This document shows positions 16,576 to 27,200 of a stretch of DNA of 64,000 nt, in pieces (within the stretch, counting starts at the first letter, position 1; each line of letters opens with the position of its first letter). The translations under genes and the position numbers were made by a program. The notes under the pieces are model-generated. The model was not told where the DNA came from and searched no databases. It worked only from the letters and a program-made list of their open reading frames with translations. Source of the stretch: CAWKDG01 sp963848355 (lineage in GTDB: Bacteria; Actinomycetota; Acidimicrobiia; Acidimicrobiales; UBA8190); the NCBI GenBank assembly GCA_963848355.1, contig CAWKDG010000001.1, positions 744,001 through 808,000 on the forward strand, written 5' to 3'.

Positions 16576-19500
16576 GCGAAGCCGCGCGCCAGGAGGTCCT
16601 CGTGTTCGAGATGATGCAGGGCCGCGCTACCGGTGGCGGGGCTCGCCGATTCCGACCGGCTCACGTGGGTCAGGGTGAACCGCTCACGTAGCAGCCGGTG
16701 GAGGCGCCCGTGGGCGAAGGACCACGCCCCCATGTTCTCCGGCTCCTCCTGGAGCCAGATCACCTGGCGCGCCTGCGGGTAACGGTCGAGAACCGCTCCC
16801 AGCGCGTCCTCGGGCCACGGATAGAGCTGCTCCACCCGGACAATGGCGACGGCGCCGGGCGCCACGCCGGGGCTGGGCAGCCCCGGTGCCTGGGCCGCCA
16901 GCTGATCGCGCCGGGCCATGGCATCGAAGGCGACCTTGCCCGAACACAGCAGCACGCGCTTTACACCAGCGGGGTCGATGATGACGTTCGGGGCCGGCGC
17001 CGGTCCGGAGTCGGGCACGCTCGGCGCCGAGGCCGGGTCGTCGAGCACGGACCGGAACGAGCCCTGGGCGAGCTCGCGGAGTGGGGAACGCGACTGACGA
17101 GCCCGCAGCAGCGATTTCGGTGTGAACACCACCAGTGGATGGTGCCCCGCCCCGCGCACCTGGGATCGAAGGAGATGGAAGTACTGGGCGGCCGTCGTGG
17201 GCTGAGCCAGACGCATGTTGCCCCGGGCGCTCAGGGTCAGGAACCGTTCGATGCGCGCCGACGAATGCTCGGGGCCCTGACCTTCGTATCCGTGCGGCAG
17301 AAGCAGGACCAGACCCGACTGCTGGTCCCACTTGTCGTCGGCCGCTACCAGGAAGTTGTCGATCACGATCTGGGCGCCGTTGGCGAAGTCACCGAACTGC
17401 GCCTCCCACGCCACCAGAGCGTCGGGCACCTCGACCGAGTAGCCGTACTCGAAGCCCAGCGCCGCGTACTCCGACAGGAGGGAATCGTGGACGCCGAACC
17501 GCCCGGCACCGGCGCCCGGGAGGTGGGCCAGCGGTACCCACTCATTCCCAGTGGCGTAGTCGACGAGCACGGCGTGGCGCTGACTGAATGTCCCCCGGCG
17601 CGTGTCCTGCCCGGCCAGCCTCACGTCGGTGCCCTCGAGGAGTAGCGATCCAATGGCCAGGGCTTCGCCGAGGGCCCAGTCCACCTCACCCTGAGCCACA
17701 ACGCCGGCCCGTTGCTCGAACTGACGCGTCAATTTGGGATGGATGGTGAACCCTGAGGGCACAGCGGTGGCGTCAACGACGAGCCGTTCCAACGTGGCTT
17801 GGTCGACGCCCGTCGGCACCACCACGTCGGGGCGGGCGGGCACGGCTGACGGCAAGGTCGTCGGGGCCGGCGGCGGCGCCGCCTGGCGGGTCTCGTCCAG
17901 AGCTTGCTGCAGTCGCGCCTGAAAGTCGGCCAGTGCCTGCTCGGCTTCTTCCATGGTGATGTCGCCTCGGCGGACCAGGGTCTCGGTGTAGAGCTTGCGC
18001 ACCGAGCGCATCGTTTCGATGATGGCGTACATCCGGGGTTGGGTGAAGCTCGGGTCGTCCCCCTCGTTGTGTCCGAAGCGCCGGTAGCAGACGAGGTCGA
18101 TGACGACGTCCTTGTGGAAGGCCTGGCGGAAGCCGAAGGCCAGGCGGGCGGCCCGGGCGCACGCCTCGGGGTCGTCACCGTTCACGTGGAACACCGGCGC
18201 CTGCACCATCTTGGCCACATCGGTGGGATAGACCGACGAGCGGGCCGACTCGGGAGCCGTCGTGAACCCGAGCTGGTTGTTCACCACCACGTGAACCGTG
18301 CCCCCGGTGCGATAGCCGGCGAGCTGCGACAACTCGAGGGTCTCGGCCACCACGCCCTGTCCGGCGAAGGCGGCGTCTCCATGGATGAGGAGCGACAGGA
18401 CGCCGAACGCCTGGTCGTCCGGCAGCTGGTCCTGCTTGGCCCGCACCATCCCCTCGACCACGGGATCCACCGCTTCGAGATGGGAGGGATTGGAGGCCAG
18501 CGTCACCGGGAACTCGACCCCCGAATGCGCCACGAACCTGCCGCTGGCCCCCTTGTGGTACTTCACGTCGCCGGACCCCTGGACCGAATCGGGATCGAGA
18601 TCACCCTCGAATTCCCGGAAGATCTCGCCGTAGGACTTGCCCACGATGTTGGCCAGGACGTTCAACCGTCCCCGGTGGGCCATCCCGAGCACCGCTTCGG
18701 TGAGTCCGGCGGAGACGGCCTCGTCGAGGAGGGCGTCGAGGATCACGATCGTCGACTCTGCTCCCTCGAGGCCGAATCGCTTCTGCCCCACATAACGGGT
18801 GTGGAGGAAACGCTCGAAGGCTTCGGCCGCGTTGAGCCGGTCGAGGATATGGCGCTGCTCGTGGGGAGACAGGGTGGCCGGGACTCCCTCGACATGGTGC
18901 TGGATCCACCGTTTCTGCTCGGGGTCCTGGATGTGCATGTACTCGATGGCCAGCGTCCGGCAGTAGGCGTCGCGCAGGATATCGAGAGCCTCGGCCAGCC
19001 TGAGGGTGTCGCGTCCAGCCAATCCGTCGACCACGAACTCCCGATCGAGGTCCCACAGCGTGAGTCCGTAGGTGGTGGGATCGAGCTCGGCGTGCAGGTG
19101 TCTCGGCTCGGCCGACAACGGATCGAGGTCGGCGAGGAGATGGCCTCGGACCCGGTACATGTTCACGAGGCTCTGCACCCGCACCTGCTTCACCAGACGC
19201 TGGTACTCGCTGTCGACGGCGTTGACGTCGTCCTGCCACCGGACGGGCTCGTACGGCACGTCCATGGCGGCGAAGACGGACTCGTAGAAGCCGTGCTCCC
19301 CGATCAGGCACTCGGCCAGATGGGTGAGGAACATCCCCGACTCGGCTCCCTGGATGATGCGGTGGTCGTACGTCGAGGTGATCGTGACCACCGGACCCAC
19401 GCCCAGGGCGGCCAGACTCCGGTGGTCGGCAGCCTGGTACTCAGCCGGATAGCCGAGCGCTCCCACCCCGATGATCGCCCCCTGTCCCGGCATGAGTCGG

Positions 19501-20411
19501 GGCACCGATTGCACCGTGCCCAGGGTGCCCGGGTTCGTCAGGGTGACGGTGGCGCCCACGAAATCGTCGGCCGTCACCTTCTGCGTATGGACCTTACGCA
19601 CCAGATCCTCGTAGGCCATGACGAAGGCCCGGAAATCGAGACTCTCGGCTCCGCGGACCACGGGGACGAGCAGGGTCCGCGAGCCATCGCTCTTGCCCAC
19701 GTCGACGGCGAGGCCGAGACCGACGTGGTCGTGACGGATCACCCCGGCCGTTCCCTTGTCGTCGATCTGGTCGACAAAGGATGCATTGAGCGCGGGCACG
19801 GCCTGAAGCGACTGGACGACGGCGTAGCCGATGAGATGGGTGAAGCTGACCTTGGCGCCCGACATCCGCGCCAGGTGCTGGTTCAGCATCGACCGGTTGA
19901 CCTCGAGGAGCTTGGCCGGCACGGTCCGCACGCTGGTGGCAGTGGGCACCGCCAGCGAGGCCTCCATATTCACGGCGATCCGGGCGGCGGCGCCACGCAG
20001 CGGCACGGGTACCGGCTCTTCGGCCTCTGGGAGCAGGACCTCCGTGGTCGTCGGCGTGGTCGGAGGGACCGCCGTCGCTGTGATCGGGGCGGCGGACTCC
20101 GCCACCGATACGCCGGCACCCGGAGGTGCGGGTGGCGGGGGCGACGCCACCGCGGTGGTAACTCCAGGGACACCATTGGTCGCCGCCGGGGCTCCGTTGG
20201 CCGACGGCTGCGCGCCGTTGCCTGCCGCCGGAGGACTGTCGGCGGCGACGGAACCGGGGGGGTTGTAGTCGTCGAAGAACTCCCGCCAGCTCTCGCTCAC
20301 CGAGGTGGGGTCGCTGCGGTACTCCTCGTACATGTCGTCGACCAGCCAGGCGTTCGGTCCGAAGGCGCCACCAACCGGGGAATCGGGGACGACGCGTCGC
20401 TGATCAGCCAT
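16572..20411 (-). CDS. kgd: multifunctional 2-oxoglutarate metabolism enzyme (E2-E1 fusion)
   Basis: 1279-residue actinobacterial Kgd/SucA. Order: N-terminal E1-type segment (GGAFGPNAWLVDDMYEEYR), a Pro/Ala/Thr linker (about 50-110), a lipoyl-less E2 succinyltransferase domain with the catalytic TYDHRIIQGAESG near residue 350, then the E1 dehydrogenase with AHRGRLNVL near 577, the thiamine-diphosphate GD near 677 and NNQLGFTT near 710, and the C-terminal pyrimidine-binding domain. It decarboxylates 2-oxoglutarate to feed succinyl-CoA or succinic semialdehyde. The ATG at 20411 (MADQRRVVPDSPVG) is chosen over a longer frame since it starts the conserved region. In Mycobacterium GarA regulates it through an FHA contact; garA is not in this window. 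Confidence 0.95.
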   Translation of the reverse strand: MADQRRVVPDSPVGGAFGPNAWLVDDMYEEYRSDPTSVSESWREFFDDYNPPGSVAADSPPAAGNGAQPSANGAPAATNGVPGVTTAVASPPPPAPPGAGVSVAESAAPITATAVPPTTPTTTEVLLPEAEEPVPVPLRGAAARIAVNMEASLAVPTATSVRTVPAKLLEVNRSMLNQHLARMSGAKVSFTHLIGYAVVQSLQAVPALNASFVDQIDDKGTAGVIRHDHVGLGLAVDVGKSDGSRTLLVPVVRGAESLDFRAFVMAYEDLVRKVHTQKVTADDFVGATVTLTNPGTLGTVQSVPRLMPGQGAIIGVGALGYPAEYQAADHRSLAALGVGPVVTITSTYDHRIIQGAESGMFLTHLAECLIGEHGFYESVFAAMDVPYEPVRWQDDVNAVDSEYQRLVKQVRVQSLVNMYRVRGHLLADLDPLSAEPRHLHAELDPTTYGLTLWDLDREFVVDGLAGRDTLRLAEALDILRDAYCRTLAIEYMHIQDPEQKRWIQHHVEGVPATLSPHEQRHILDRLNAAEAFERFLHTRYVGQKRFGLEGAESTIVILDALLDEAVSAGLTEAVLGMAHRGRLNVLANIVGKSYGEIFREFEGDLDPDSVQGSGDVKYHKGASGRFVAHSGVEFPVTLASNPSHLEAVDPVVEGMVRAKQDQLPDDQAFGVLSLLIHGDAAFAGQGVVAETLELSQLAGYRTGGTVHVVVNNQLGFTTAPESARSSVYPTDVAKMVQAPVFHVNGDDPEACARAARLAFGFRQAFHKDVVIDLVCYRRFGHNEGDDPSFTQPRMYAIIETMRSVRKLYTETLVRRGDITMEEAEQALADFQARLQQALDETRQAAPPPAPTTLPSAVPARPDVVVPTGVDQATLERLVVDATAVPSGFTIHPKLTRQFEQRAGVVAQGEVDWALGEALAIGSLLLEGTDVRLAGQDTRRGTFSQRHAVLVDYATGNEWVPLAHLPGAGAGRFGVHDSLLSEYAALGFEYGYSVEVPDALVAWEAQFGDFANGAQIVIDNFLVAADDKWDQQSGLVLLLPHGYEGQGPEHSSARIERFLTLSARGNMRLAQPTTAAQYFHLLRSQVRGAGHHPLVVFTPKSLLRARQSRSPLRELAQGSFRSVLDDPASAPSVPDSGPAPAPNVIIDPAGVKRVLLCSGKVAFDAMARRDQLAAQAPGLPSPGVAPGAVAIVRVEQLYPWPEDALGAVLDRYPQARQVIWLQEEPENMGAWSFAHGRLHRLLRERFTLTHVSRSESASPATGSAALHHLEHEDLLARGFA

Positions 20412-20596
20412 CGGTGGTGATCCTACCGGGGCACCTCCGGGGAACCGTGCCCTCCGGTTAGCCTTTTCGTCGATGCCCCGCCTTCTCCCCGGGACGCTCC
20501 GACCCTCCACCGCTCCGGCCCCACGCCCGGCACCGTTCGGCGCGGGATCGTGAGGGGACCCCGCCCGCCCGGCGGCCACCGCCGTGACGGAGAGCC

Positions 20597-21376
20597 GTGA
20601 CGGAGAAGATTGCCGGTCTGCACATCGTGGACCATGCGGCGTCGGGAGCGGGCGGACCACCGCTGGTCGTGGTGCTCGTCCACGGGTCGCTCGACCGAGG
20701 CACCAGTTTCGCCCGGGTCGTTCGCCGGCTGCCTGATCTCCACGTCATCACCTATGACCGCCGCGGATATCACCGCTCGCGTCGCGCCACACCGCTGGCC
20801 ACCTCGCTGGAGGACCACGTCGCCGACCTGGTGGCCATCGTGGACCGGAGGCCGTCTGTCCTTGTGGGCCATTCCTACGGCGGGGACGTCGCCCTCGGCG
20901 CGGCGGCCGCGGCGCCCGACGCGGTCCGGGCCGTCGGCGTCTACGAACCGCCGCTGCCGTGGTCCGACTGGTGGCCGCGGCGAACGAGCAGCAACATCGC
21001 CGCCGAGGATCCGGCCGCCTTCGCCGAGGGATTCTTTCGGCGGGTCGTCGGAGATCAGGCCTGGGACCGGCTACCCGAAAATGCCCGAGCCGAGCGCAGG
21101 GCGGATGGGCCGGCCCTCGTGGCCGAGCTCGCCTCCATCCGCCGCGACAGATCCCCCATCGATCTGGCCAGCATCGTCGTCCCCGTCGTACTCGGGCGCG
21201 GCAGCCGGTCGCTCCCCCACCACCGCCGGGCCATCGATGCTCTGGTCGAGCTTCTCCCAGTTTCCGAGGTGATCGAGTTCCCCGGAGCCACCCACGGTGC
21301 CCACATCTCCCATCCCGATGCGTTCGCCGCCTTCGTCCGCCACGTTGCCGAGGTGGGAGCAGCGGCCGACCTATGA
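20597..21376 (+). CDS. alpha/beta hydrolase
   Basis: 259-residue alpha/beta-hydrolase with LVHGSLDRG, YDRRGYHRS, nucleophile elbow VLVGHSYGGDVA and a late histidine in GATHGAHISHP. The cap is short. Substrate unknown; close neighbours in fold act as esterases or haloperoxidase-like enzymes. GTG start at 20597 sits in a 13-base direct repeat (GCCGTGACGGAGA occurs twice), so an alternative GTG exists 14 bases upstream out of frame. Its stop overlaps that of the convergent acyl-CoA dehydrogenase by 6 bp. Divergent from kgd across 185 bp with no further feature seen. Confidence 0.85.
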   Translation: MTEKIAGLHIVDHAASGAGGPPLVVVLVHGSLDRGTSFARVVRRLPDLHVITYDRRGYHRSRRATPLATSLEDHVADLVAIVDRRPSVLVGHSYGGDVALGAAAAAPDAVRAVGVYEPPLPWSDWWPRRTSSNIAAEDPAAFAEGFFRRVVGDQAWDRLPENARAERRADGPALVAELASIRRDRSPIDLASIVVPVVLGRGSRSLPHHRRAIDALVELLPVSEVIEFPGATHGAHISHPDAFAAFVRHVAEVGAAADL

Positions 21377-22552
21377 GGACGGGAGGCCGAGGACCCGTTC
21401 GGCGATGATGTTGCGTTGGACCTCGGCCGTTCCCCCACCGATGGTCAGGGCCCGGGCGAACAGGTACCCGTGGGACCAGATCGCCGGGGGCCAGGTATGG
21501 GCCGTCCCGGGGGCGATGAGCTCTGAGACCGGCGAGCCATCGGTGCTCCTCTGGGCGCTCAGCGCCTCGAACGGGCCCGAATCGGTCAGACCGTGCGCAC
21601 CGCTGAGGTCCTTCGCCACCTCCATGACGTTTTGCCCGTGGTCATCGGCCAACGCCTTGCGCACCGACGCCTCGGGGCCCGGGGCACGACCCGCCACCGC
21701 CGCGCTCACCGTGCGGAGACGGATGAGTCGGAGGATCTCACCCTCGACCCAGACGCGCACGAGGCGTTGGCGAAGCACCCGGTCGCTCGTCCCACCCGCA
21801 CGGCGGACGAGATCAACCAGATCCCCGGCGGTGGGACCCTGGCCCCACAGCGCCCCTTCACCTGACAGCGACACTCGCTCGTTGCCCAGCGTCACCTTGG
21901 CCAGGGCCCACCCACCATTGACCTCGCCAACTAGATGGTCCGGCGAGAGGCGCACCCCGTCGAGGAACACCTCGTTGAAGGCATGGTCGCCGGTCATGTC
22001 GACGATCGGTCGGATCGTGACGCCGGGAGCGTCCATGGGACAGATGAAGTACGAGATGCCCCTGTGCTTCGGCGCGTCGGGGTCGGTCCGGGCGAGGAGG
22101 ATCCCCAGGGAAGCCAGATGGGCGAAACTCGTCCAGACCTTCTGGCCCGAGACCACCCATTCGTCACCATCACGCTCGGCTCGGGTGGACAGGCCGGCCA
22201 GGTCCGACCCCGCCCCGGGCTCGCTGAACAGCTGGCACCAGATTTCCTCGGCCGCCAGCAGAGCCGGGAGATAGCGCCGCTTCTGGGCCTCCGTGCCGGC
22301 GTGGATCAGAGTGGGCCCGGCCCAACCGATCCCGATCTGGTTGGACGGCCGACGCACGCCAGCACGCCGCATCTCATCATCTATGACGAGCTGTGCGACC
22401 GGGTCGGCCCCGAGGCCCCAGGGACGGGGCCAGTGGGGCGCCACGTAACCGCCATCGGCCAACTGACGCGGTGTGGGTCGGGGGTGTTCGTCGAGCCATC
22501 GCCGAAACTCGCGCCGCGCCGGGTGCTCGTCTCCCGGAAGGGCGAGGTCCAC
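21371..22552 (-). CDS. acyl-CoA dehydrogenase
   Basis: 393-residue flavoenzyme that makes the 2,3-double bond in acyl-CoA. Landmarks: WPRPWGLGADP, the FAD/substrate region CQLFSEPGAGSDLAGL, VVSGQKVWTSFAHLA, the signature GNERVSLSGEG and the C-terminal GGGTAEVQRNIIAERVLGLP. The position where many family members carry a catalytic glutamate near the C-terminus is not evident, as in the FadE subgroups that act on sterol or branched substrates. GTG start at 22552, only 23 bp from the divergent acyl-CoA synthetase start, so both are likely driven from overlapping promoters and function in the same beta-oxidation route. Confidence 0.93.
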   Translation of the reverse strand: MDLALPGDEHPARREFRRWLDEHPRPTPRQLADGGYVAPHWPRPWGLGADPVAQLVIDDEMRRAGVRRPSNQIGIGWAGPTLIHAGTEAQKRRYLPALLAAEEIWCQLFSEPGAGSDLAGLSTRAERDGDEWVVSGQKVWTSFAHLASLGILLARTDPDAPKHRGISYFICPMDAPGVTIRPIVDMTGDHAFNEVFLDGVRLSPDHLVGEVNGGWALAKVTLGNERVSLSGEGALWGQGPTAGDLVDLVRRAGGTSDRVLRQRLVRVWVEGEILRLIRLRTVSAAVAGRAPGPEASVRKALADDHGQNVMEVAKDLSGAHGLTDSGPFEALSAQRSTDGSPVSELIAPGTAHTWPPAIWSHGYLFARALTIGGGTAEVQRNIIAERVLGLPSS

Positions 22553-22575
22553 GCCGCAAAGCGTAGGCTGTATGG

Positions 22576-24198
22576 GTGACCGATTGGAATTTTGCCGACG
22601 TCTGGGAGCTCGTCGCCAACACGATTCCCGACGCGCTGGCCCTCATCCACGGCGACCGGACCGTCACCTGGGCCAGCTTCGACCGTCGGGCGGACGCCGT
22701 CGCTGGCGCCCTTCTCGATTTCGGGGTGGAGCGCCAGGACAAGGTGGCGCACTACCTCTACAACTGCCCCGAGTACCTCGAGTCGACTTTCGCCATCTTC
22801 AAGGCGGGACTTGTCCCTGTCAACACGAACTACCGCTACACCGAGGACGAGCTCGTCTATCTGTGGGAGAACGCCGACGCCGCGATCGTGATCTTCCATG
22901 GCACCTTCGTCGAGCGCATTGAGGGTCTTCGTCACCGCGTCCCCAGAGTCCGGAATTGGATGTGGGTCGATGACGGCACCGGCCCGTGCCCCGACTGGGC
23001 CGACCCCTACGAAGCCATCGCCTCCGCCAAGTCGGATCGGACGGATAAGACGGTCGCGTCTTGGGGTCGCAGTGGCGACGACCTCCTCATGCTGTACACG
23101 GGGGGAACCACAGGTATGCCCAAGGGCGTCATGTGGCGACAGGACGACCTCTTCAGCCGCATCAACGCCGGCAACCTGCTCCGCGTACCCGAGGATGGGG
23201 GCATCGAAGGAATCCGGAAGGCCATTGTGGGAGCGGGCCCCCGGATCATTCCCGCCTGTCCGCTCATGCACGGCACCGGATCATTCACCTCGATCGGCAG
23301 CCTCAACATCGGTGGCTGCGCCGTCACCCTTACCAACAGACGGTTCGACCCAGTGGAGCTGCTCGACACCGTCGAGCGTGAGAGCGTCAACGTCATCGCC
23401 ATCGTGGGAGATGCCTTTGCCAAACCCATCTTGGCCACGCTCGACGAGAACCCGGGACGTTGGAAGCTCTCGACTCTCCTCGCCATCATCTCCTCTGGAG
23501 TGATGTTCTCTGAGGAGGCGAAGCGGGGTCTGCTGCGCCACCACCCCACCATGATGTTGATCGACGCCTTTTCGTCCTCCGAAGCGCTCGGGATGGGAGC
23601 GTCGGTATCGAGCGGGTCCTCGACGGAACACACGGCCCACTTCACTCTCGGCCCCGATGTCCGCGTGCTCGATCTCGATACGGGCAAGAACGTGGCACCC
23701 GGTTCGGGGGACGTGGGCGTCCTCGCCCTGGGTGGTCGCAACCCGGTGGGCTACTACAAGGACGAGCAAAAGTCGGCATCCACCTTCAGGGAGATCGACG
23801 GCGTGCGGTACTCGATTCCCGGCGACTTCGCCACGGTCGATAGCGACGGCTCCATCCAGCTCCTCGGACGTGGTTCGGTCGTCATCAACGCCGGCGGTGA
23901 GAAGGTCTTTCCTGAAGAGGTCGAAGAGGTACTGAAGGTCCACCCTGCCGTGCGCGACGCCGTTGCCGTCGGGATCCCCGACAAACGCTTCGGGGAAGTG
24001 GTGGCTGCCGTGGTGGAGCTGCAACCGAACACGGAGGTCAGTGAAAAGGAACTGATCGAACACGTAAAAGGCCGCCTCGCTGGATACAAAGCGCCCAAGC
24101 GAGTTCGTTTCGTCGAAAGTATCGACCGGTCGCCAGCCGGAAAACTCGACTACGCACGTCACCGGTCGGAAACGACCGAATGGGCGAAGAGCGCGTGA
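22576..24198 (+). CDS. acyl-CoA synthetase (AMP-forming), FadD-like
   Basis: 540-residue ANL-superfamily ligase that activates a carboxylic acid to its CoA thioester through an acyl-AMP. The phosphate-binding loop LLMLYTGGTTGMPKGVMWR is near residue 172, the hinge motif GDFATVDSDGSIQLLGR near 415, and the catalytic lysine in SPAGKLDY near 521. The MWRQ context after the P-loop and the sequence style resemble actinobacterial FadD enzymes of sterol or fatty-acid breakdown. GTG start at 22576. The serine-hydrolase/coiled-coil gene follows after 18 bp on the same strand. Confidence 0.93.
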   Translation: MTDWNFADVWELVANTIPDALALIHGDRTVTWASFDRRADAVAGALLDFGVERQDKVAHYLYNCPEYLESTFAIFKAGLVPVNTNYRYTEDELVYLWENADAAIVIFHGTFVERIEGLRHRVPRVRNWMWVDDGTGPCPDWADPYEAIASAKSDRTDKTVASWGRSGDDLLMLYTGGTTGMPKGVMWRQDDLFSRINAGNLLRVPEDGGIEGIRKAIVGAGPRIIPACPLMHGTGSFTSIGSLNIGGCAVTLTNRRFDPVELLDTVERESVNVIAIVGDAFAKPILATLDENPGRWKLSTLLAIISSGVMFSEEAKRGLLRHHPTMMLIDAFSSSEALGMGASVSSGSSTEHTAHFTLGPDVRVLDLDTGKNVAPGSGDVGVLALGGRNPVGYYKDEQKSASTFREIDGVRYSIPGDFATVDSDGSIQLLGRGSVVINAGGEKVFPEEVEEVLKVHPAVRDAVAVGIPDKRFGEVVAAVVELQPNTEVSEKELIEHVKGRLAGYKAPKRVRFVESIDRSPAGKLDYARHRSETTEWAKSA

Positions 24199-24216
24199 GG
24201 TCGACCCCCTAGGACC

Positions 24217-27200
24217 ATGGGCGCACTCGAACTCGTCTCGCGATGGCCGGTGGACGCCGGTGCTGCCGGCGTCCTACAGCGGACACGGCCCGATGTTGGA
24301 GGCGATGCTCCCGCTGGCGCCACTGTCGTGGACGTCGTCGGTGACATGGACCGACCCTTCGCCTGGGCGTCGATGACCAAACTGCTCGTGGCCATGGCGG
24401 TCTTCGTGGCCGTCGAGGAAGGGACGATCTCGCTTGACGAACCGGCCGGGCCACCGGGAAGCACGATCCGTCATCTCCTCGCTCATGCGTCGGGCCTCGG
24501 ACCCGATTCACTGGTTCCTGTCGCCGGCCCGGCCCGGATGCGGATCTACTCCAACATCGGATACGAAATTCTGGCTGACACCCTGGCACAACACGCCCGC
24601 ATGCCCTTTACCGACTACCTCGCCACCGGCGTGATTAATCCGCTCAGCCTGTCCGATACCGCCCTCTCCCCGGAAAGCTCGCCCGCATCGGGGGCTCAGG
24701 GACCGCTGCGCGATCTGTTGACTCTGGCCGCGGAGCTGCTCGCACCCAGCATCGTCTCCGCCACCACTCTGGCAGAGGCGACGAGCGTGGCCTTTCCCGG
24801 TTTGCGGGGCGTGCTCCCCGGCTTCGGACGATTCGACCCCTGCGACTGGGGCCTCGGCTTCGAGGTGAAGGGCGGCAAAATCCCTCACTGGACCGGCACG
24901 CGCACCTCCGAGGCGACCTTCGGCCATTTCGGTCGGGCCGGAGGCTTCCTATGGGTTGACCCGACGACGGGTCTCGCCTGCGCGGCGCTGACCAATCGAG
25001 AGTTTGGTCCGTGGGCCGTCACTGAGTGGTCGGCGTTGGCCGACGCTGTCGTCGACGAGTGGACAGTCACTCCGGTTGAAAAGGCGCCAGCGACGTCTCG
25101 ACCCAGTGACCAGTCGGCTGAAGTAGCGGTGCCTCTCGGACGGCGCCAGCGCAAGGCAGCGCGTGCGGAGGAGGCGGCGGAGGTACAGCGCAAGGAGAAT
25201 GCTGCCGAGGCGGAGCGTCTCGAACGCGAGGCGGTCGAACGGGCCGAGGCGGAGCGACTCGAACGCGAGGCGGTCGAACGGGCCGAGGCGGAGCGTCTCG
25301 AACGCGAGGCGGTCGAACGGGCCGAGGCGGAGCGTCTCGAACGCGAGGCGGTCGAACGGGCCGAGGCGGAGCGTCTCGAACGCGAGGCGGTCGAACGGGC
25401 CGAGGCGGAGCGTCTCGAACGCGAGGCGGTCGAACGGGCCGAGGCGGAGCGTCTCGAACGCGAGGCGGTCGAACGGGCCGAGGCGGAGCGTCTCGAACGC
25501 GAGGCGGTCGAACGGGCCGAGGCGGAGCGTCTCGAACGCGAGGCGGTCGAACGGGCCGAGGCGGAGCGTCTCGAACGCGAGGCGGCACTAGCGGAGGCAG
25601 CCGAAATCGAACGCGGCCGGCGCGAGCGAGCGGAAGCTGCTCAAGCCGAAGCCGAGCGGCGCGAGCGCGAAGCTGCTCAACTTGCTGAAAGCGAGAGGCA
25701 CAGGCGGAAGGCTGTCGAGCGGGCCGAGGCAGAGAGGCGGGAACGGGATAGAGCCGAGGCCGCACGAACGGAAGCCGAAAGGCTGGAGCACGATGCTGAA
25801 CTGGCCAAAGCCGAGAAGCGCGAACGCGAAGCTGCGGCTTTAGCCGAAACTGAACAGCGGGAGCGGGAGTCCGCGCTGGCGGAGATAGCCGAAGTCGAAC
25901 GCCATCGGAGGGAGAAGGCCGAAGCCGCACAAGCCGAAGCCGAGAAGCGCGAGCGCGAGTCGGCCGAACGGGCGGACGCCGAGAAGCGGAAGCGGAAGGC
26001 TGCCGAGAGGGCTGAGGCTGAGCGGCGGGACAGGGAGAGGGCTGAAGCGGCCCAAATCGAAACCGAGCGACGCGAGCGCGAAGCGGCATTGGTTGAAGCG
26101 GCCGATGCCGAACGTAGGCGGCGGGAGGTGGCCGAGGCGGCCCAGTATGAGGCCGAAAGGCGCGAGCGCGAGGCGGCGGAGCTGGCCGAGGCCGAACGGA
26201 TAACGAGGGAGGCGGCCGAGGTGGAAGCGGCCGAAGCTGAACAGCGCGAGCGCGAAGCGGCCGCACTAGCTGAAGTCGAACGCCGGAAGAGGGAGATTGC
26301 GGAGACCGCCCGTCGGCAGCGGGAAGCTGAAGCGGCCGAGGCCGAACGCCGCCGGCGCCAGGCGGCGGAACTGGCTGAGACAGAGCGGCGGACACGAGAG
26401 GCCGCGGAGTTGGTCGAGGCCGAGCGGCGGGAGAGGGAGAGGGCTGAAGCCGCGCAAGCCGAAACCGAGCGACGCGAGCGCGAAGCGGCATTGACTGAAG
26501 CGGCGGAGGCGGAGCGGCGCCAGCGGGAGTGGGCCGAAGCCGAAGTGGCGGAAGCCGAGCGGCGCGAACGCGAAGCAGCGGCATTACTTGAAGTCGAGCG
26601 GCGCAAGAGAGAGATCGCCGAGACCGAGCAGCGCCAGCGGGAAGCAGAGGCGGCCGAGGCGGAGCGACGGGCCCGGAAAGCAGCAGAGATCGCCGAGGCG
26701 GAGCGGATCAAGAGAGAAGCAGCCGAAGCCGCAATAGCGGAATCCGAGCGGCGCGAACGCGAAGCAGCGGCACTAGCCGAAGTCGAGCGGCGCAAGAGAG
26801 AGATCGCCGAGGCCGAGCGGCGCCAGCGGGAAGCCGAAGCGGCCGAGGCCGAGCGGATCAAGAAGGAGGCAGCCGAGACTGAGCGCCGCGAGCGCGAAGC
26901 AGCCGAGTTGGCGGAGGCCGAGCGGCGCGAGCGCGAAGCAGCCGAGTTGGCGGAGGCCGAGCGGCGCGAGCGCGAAGCAGCCGAGTTGGCGGAGGCCGAG
27001 CGGAGCCAGCGGGAAGCCGAAGCGGCCGAGGCCGAGCGGATCAAGAAGGGGGCAGCCGAGACTGAGCGGCACGAGCGCGAAGCAGCCGAGTTGGCGGAGG
27101 CCGAGCGACGGGCACAGGAGGCGGCCGAACTGGCCGAGATGTGGCGACGCGATAGAGAAGAAGCGAAGGCGCGGAGCGAAGCTGCGTTGTTCGAGTCCGA

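Noticed and set aside
17904..20420. 838-codon plus-strand frame over kgd
   Set aside because: Antisense to the conserved Kgd coding sequence; no motifs, no start signal.
25207..25584. CRISPR array
   Set aside because: The 39-bp units are contiguous with no unique spacers, keep one reading frame and have no cas genes nearby.
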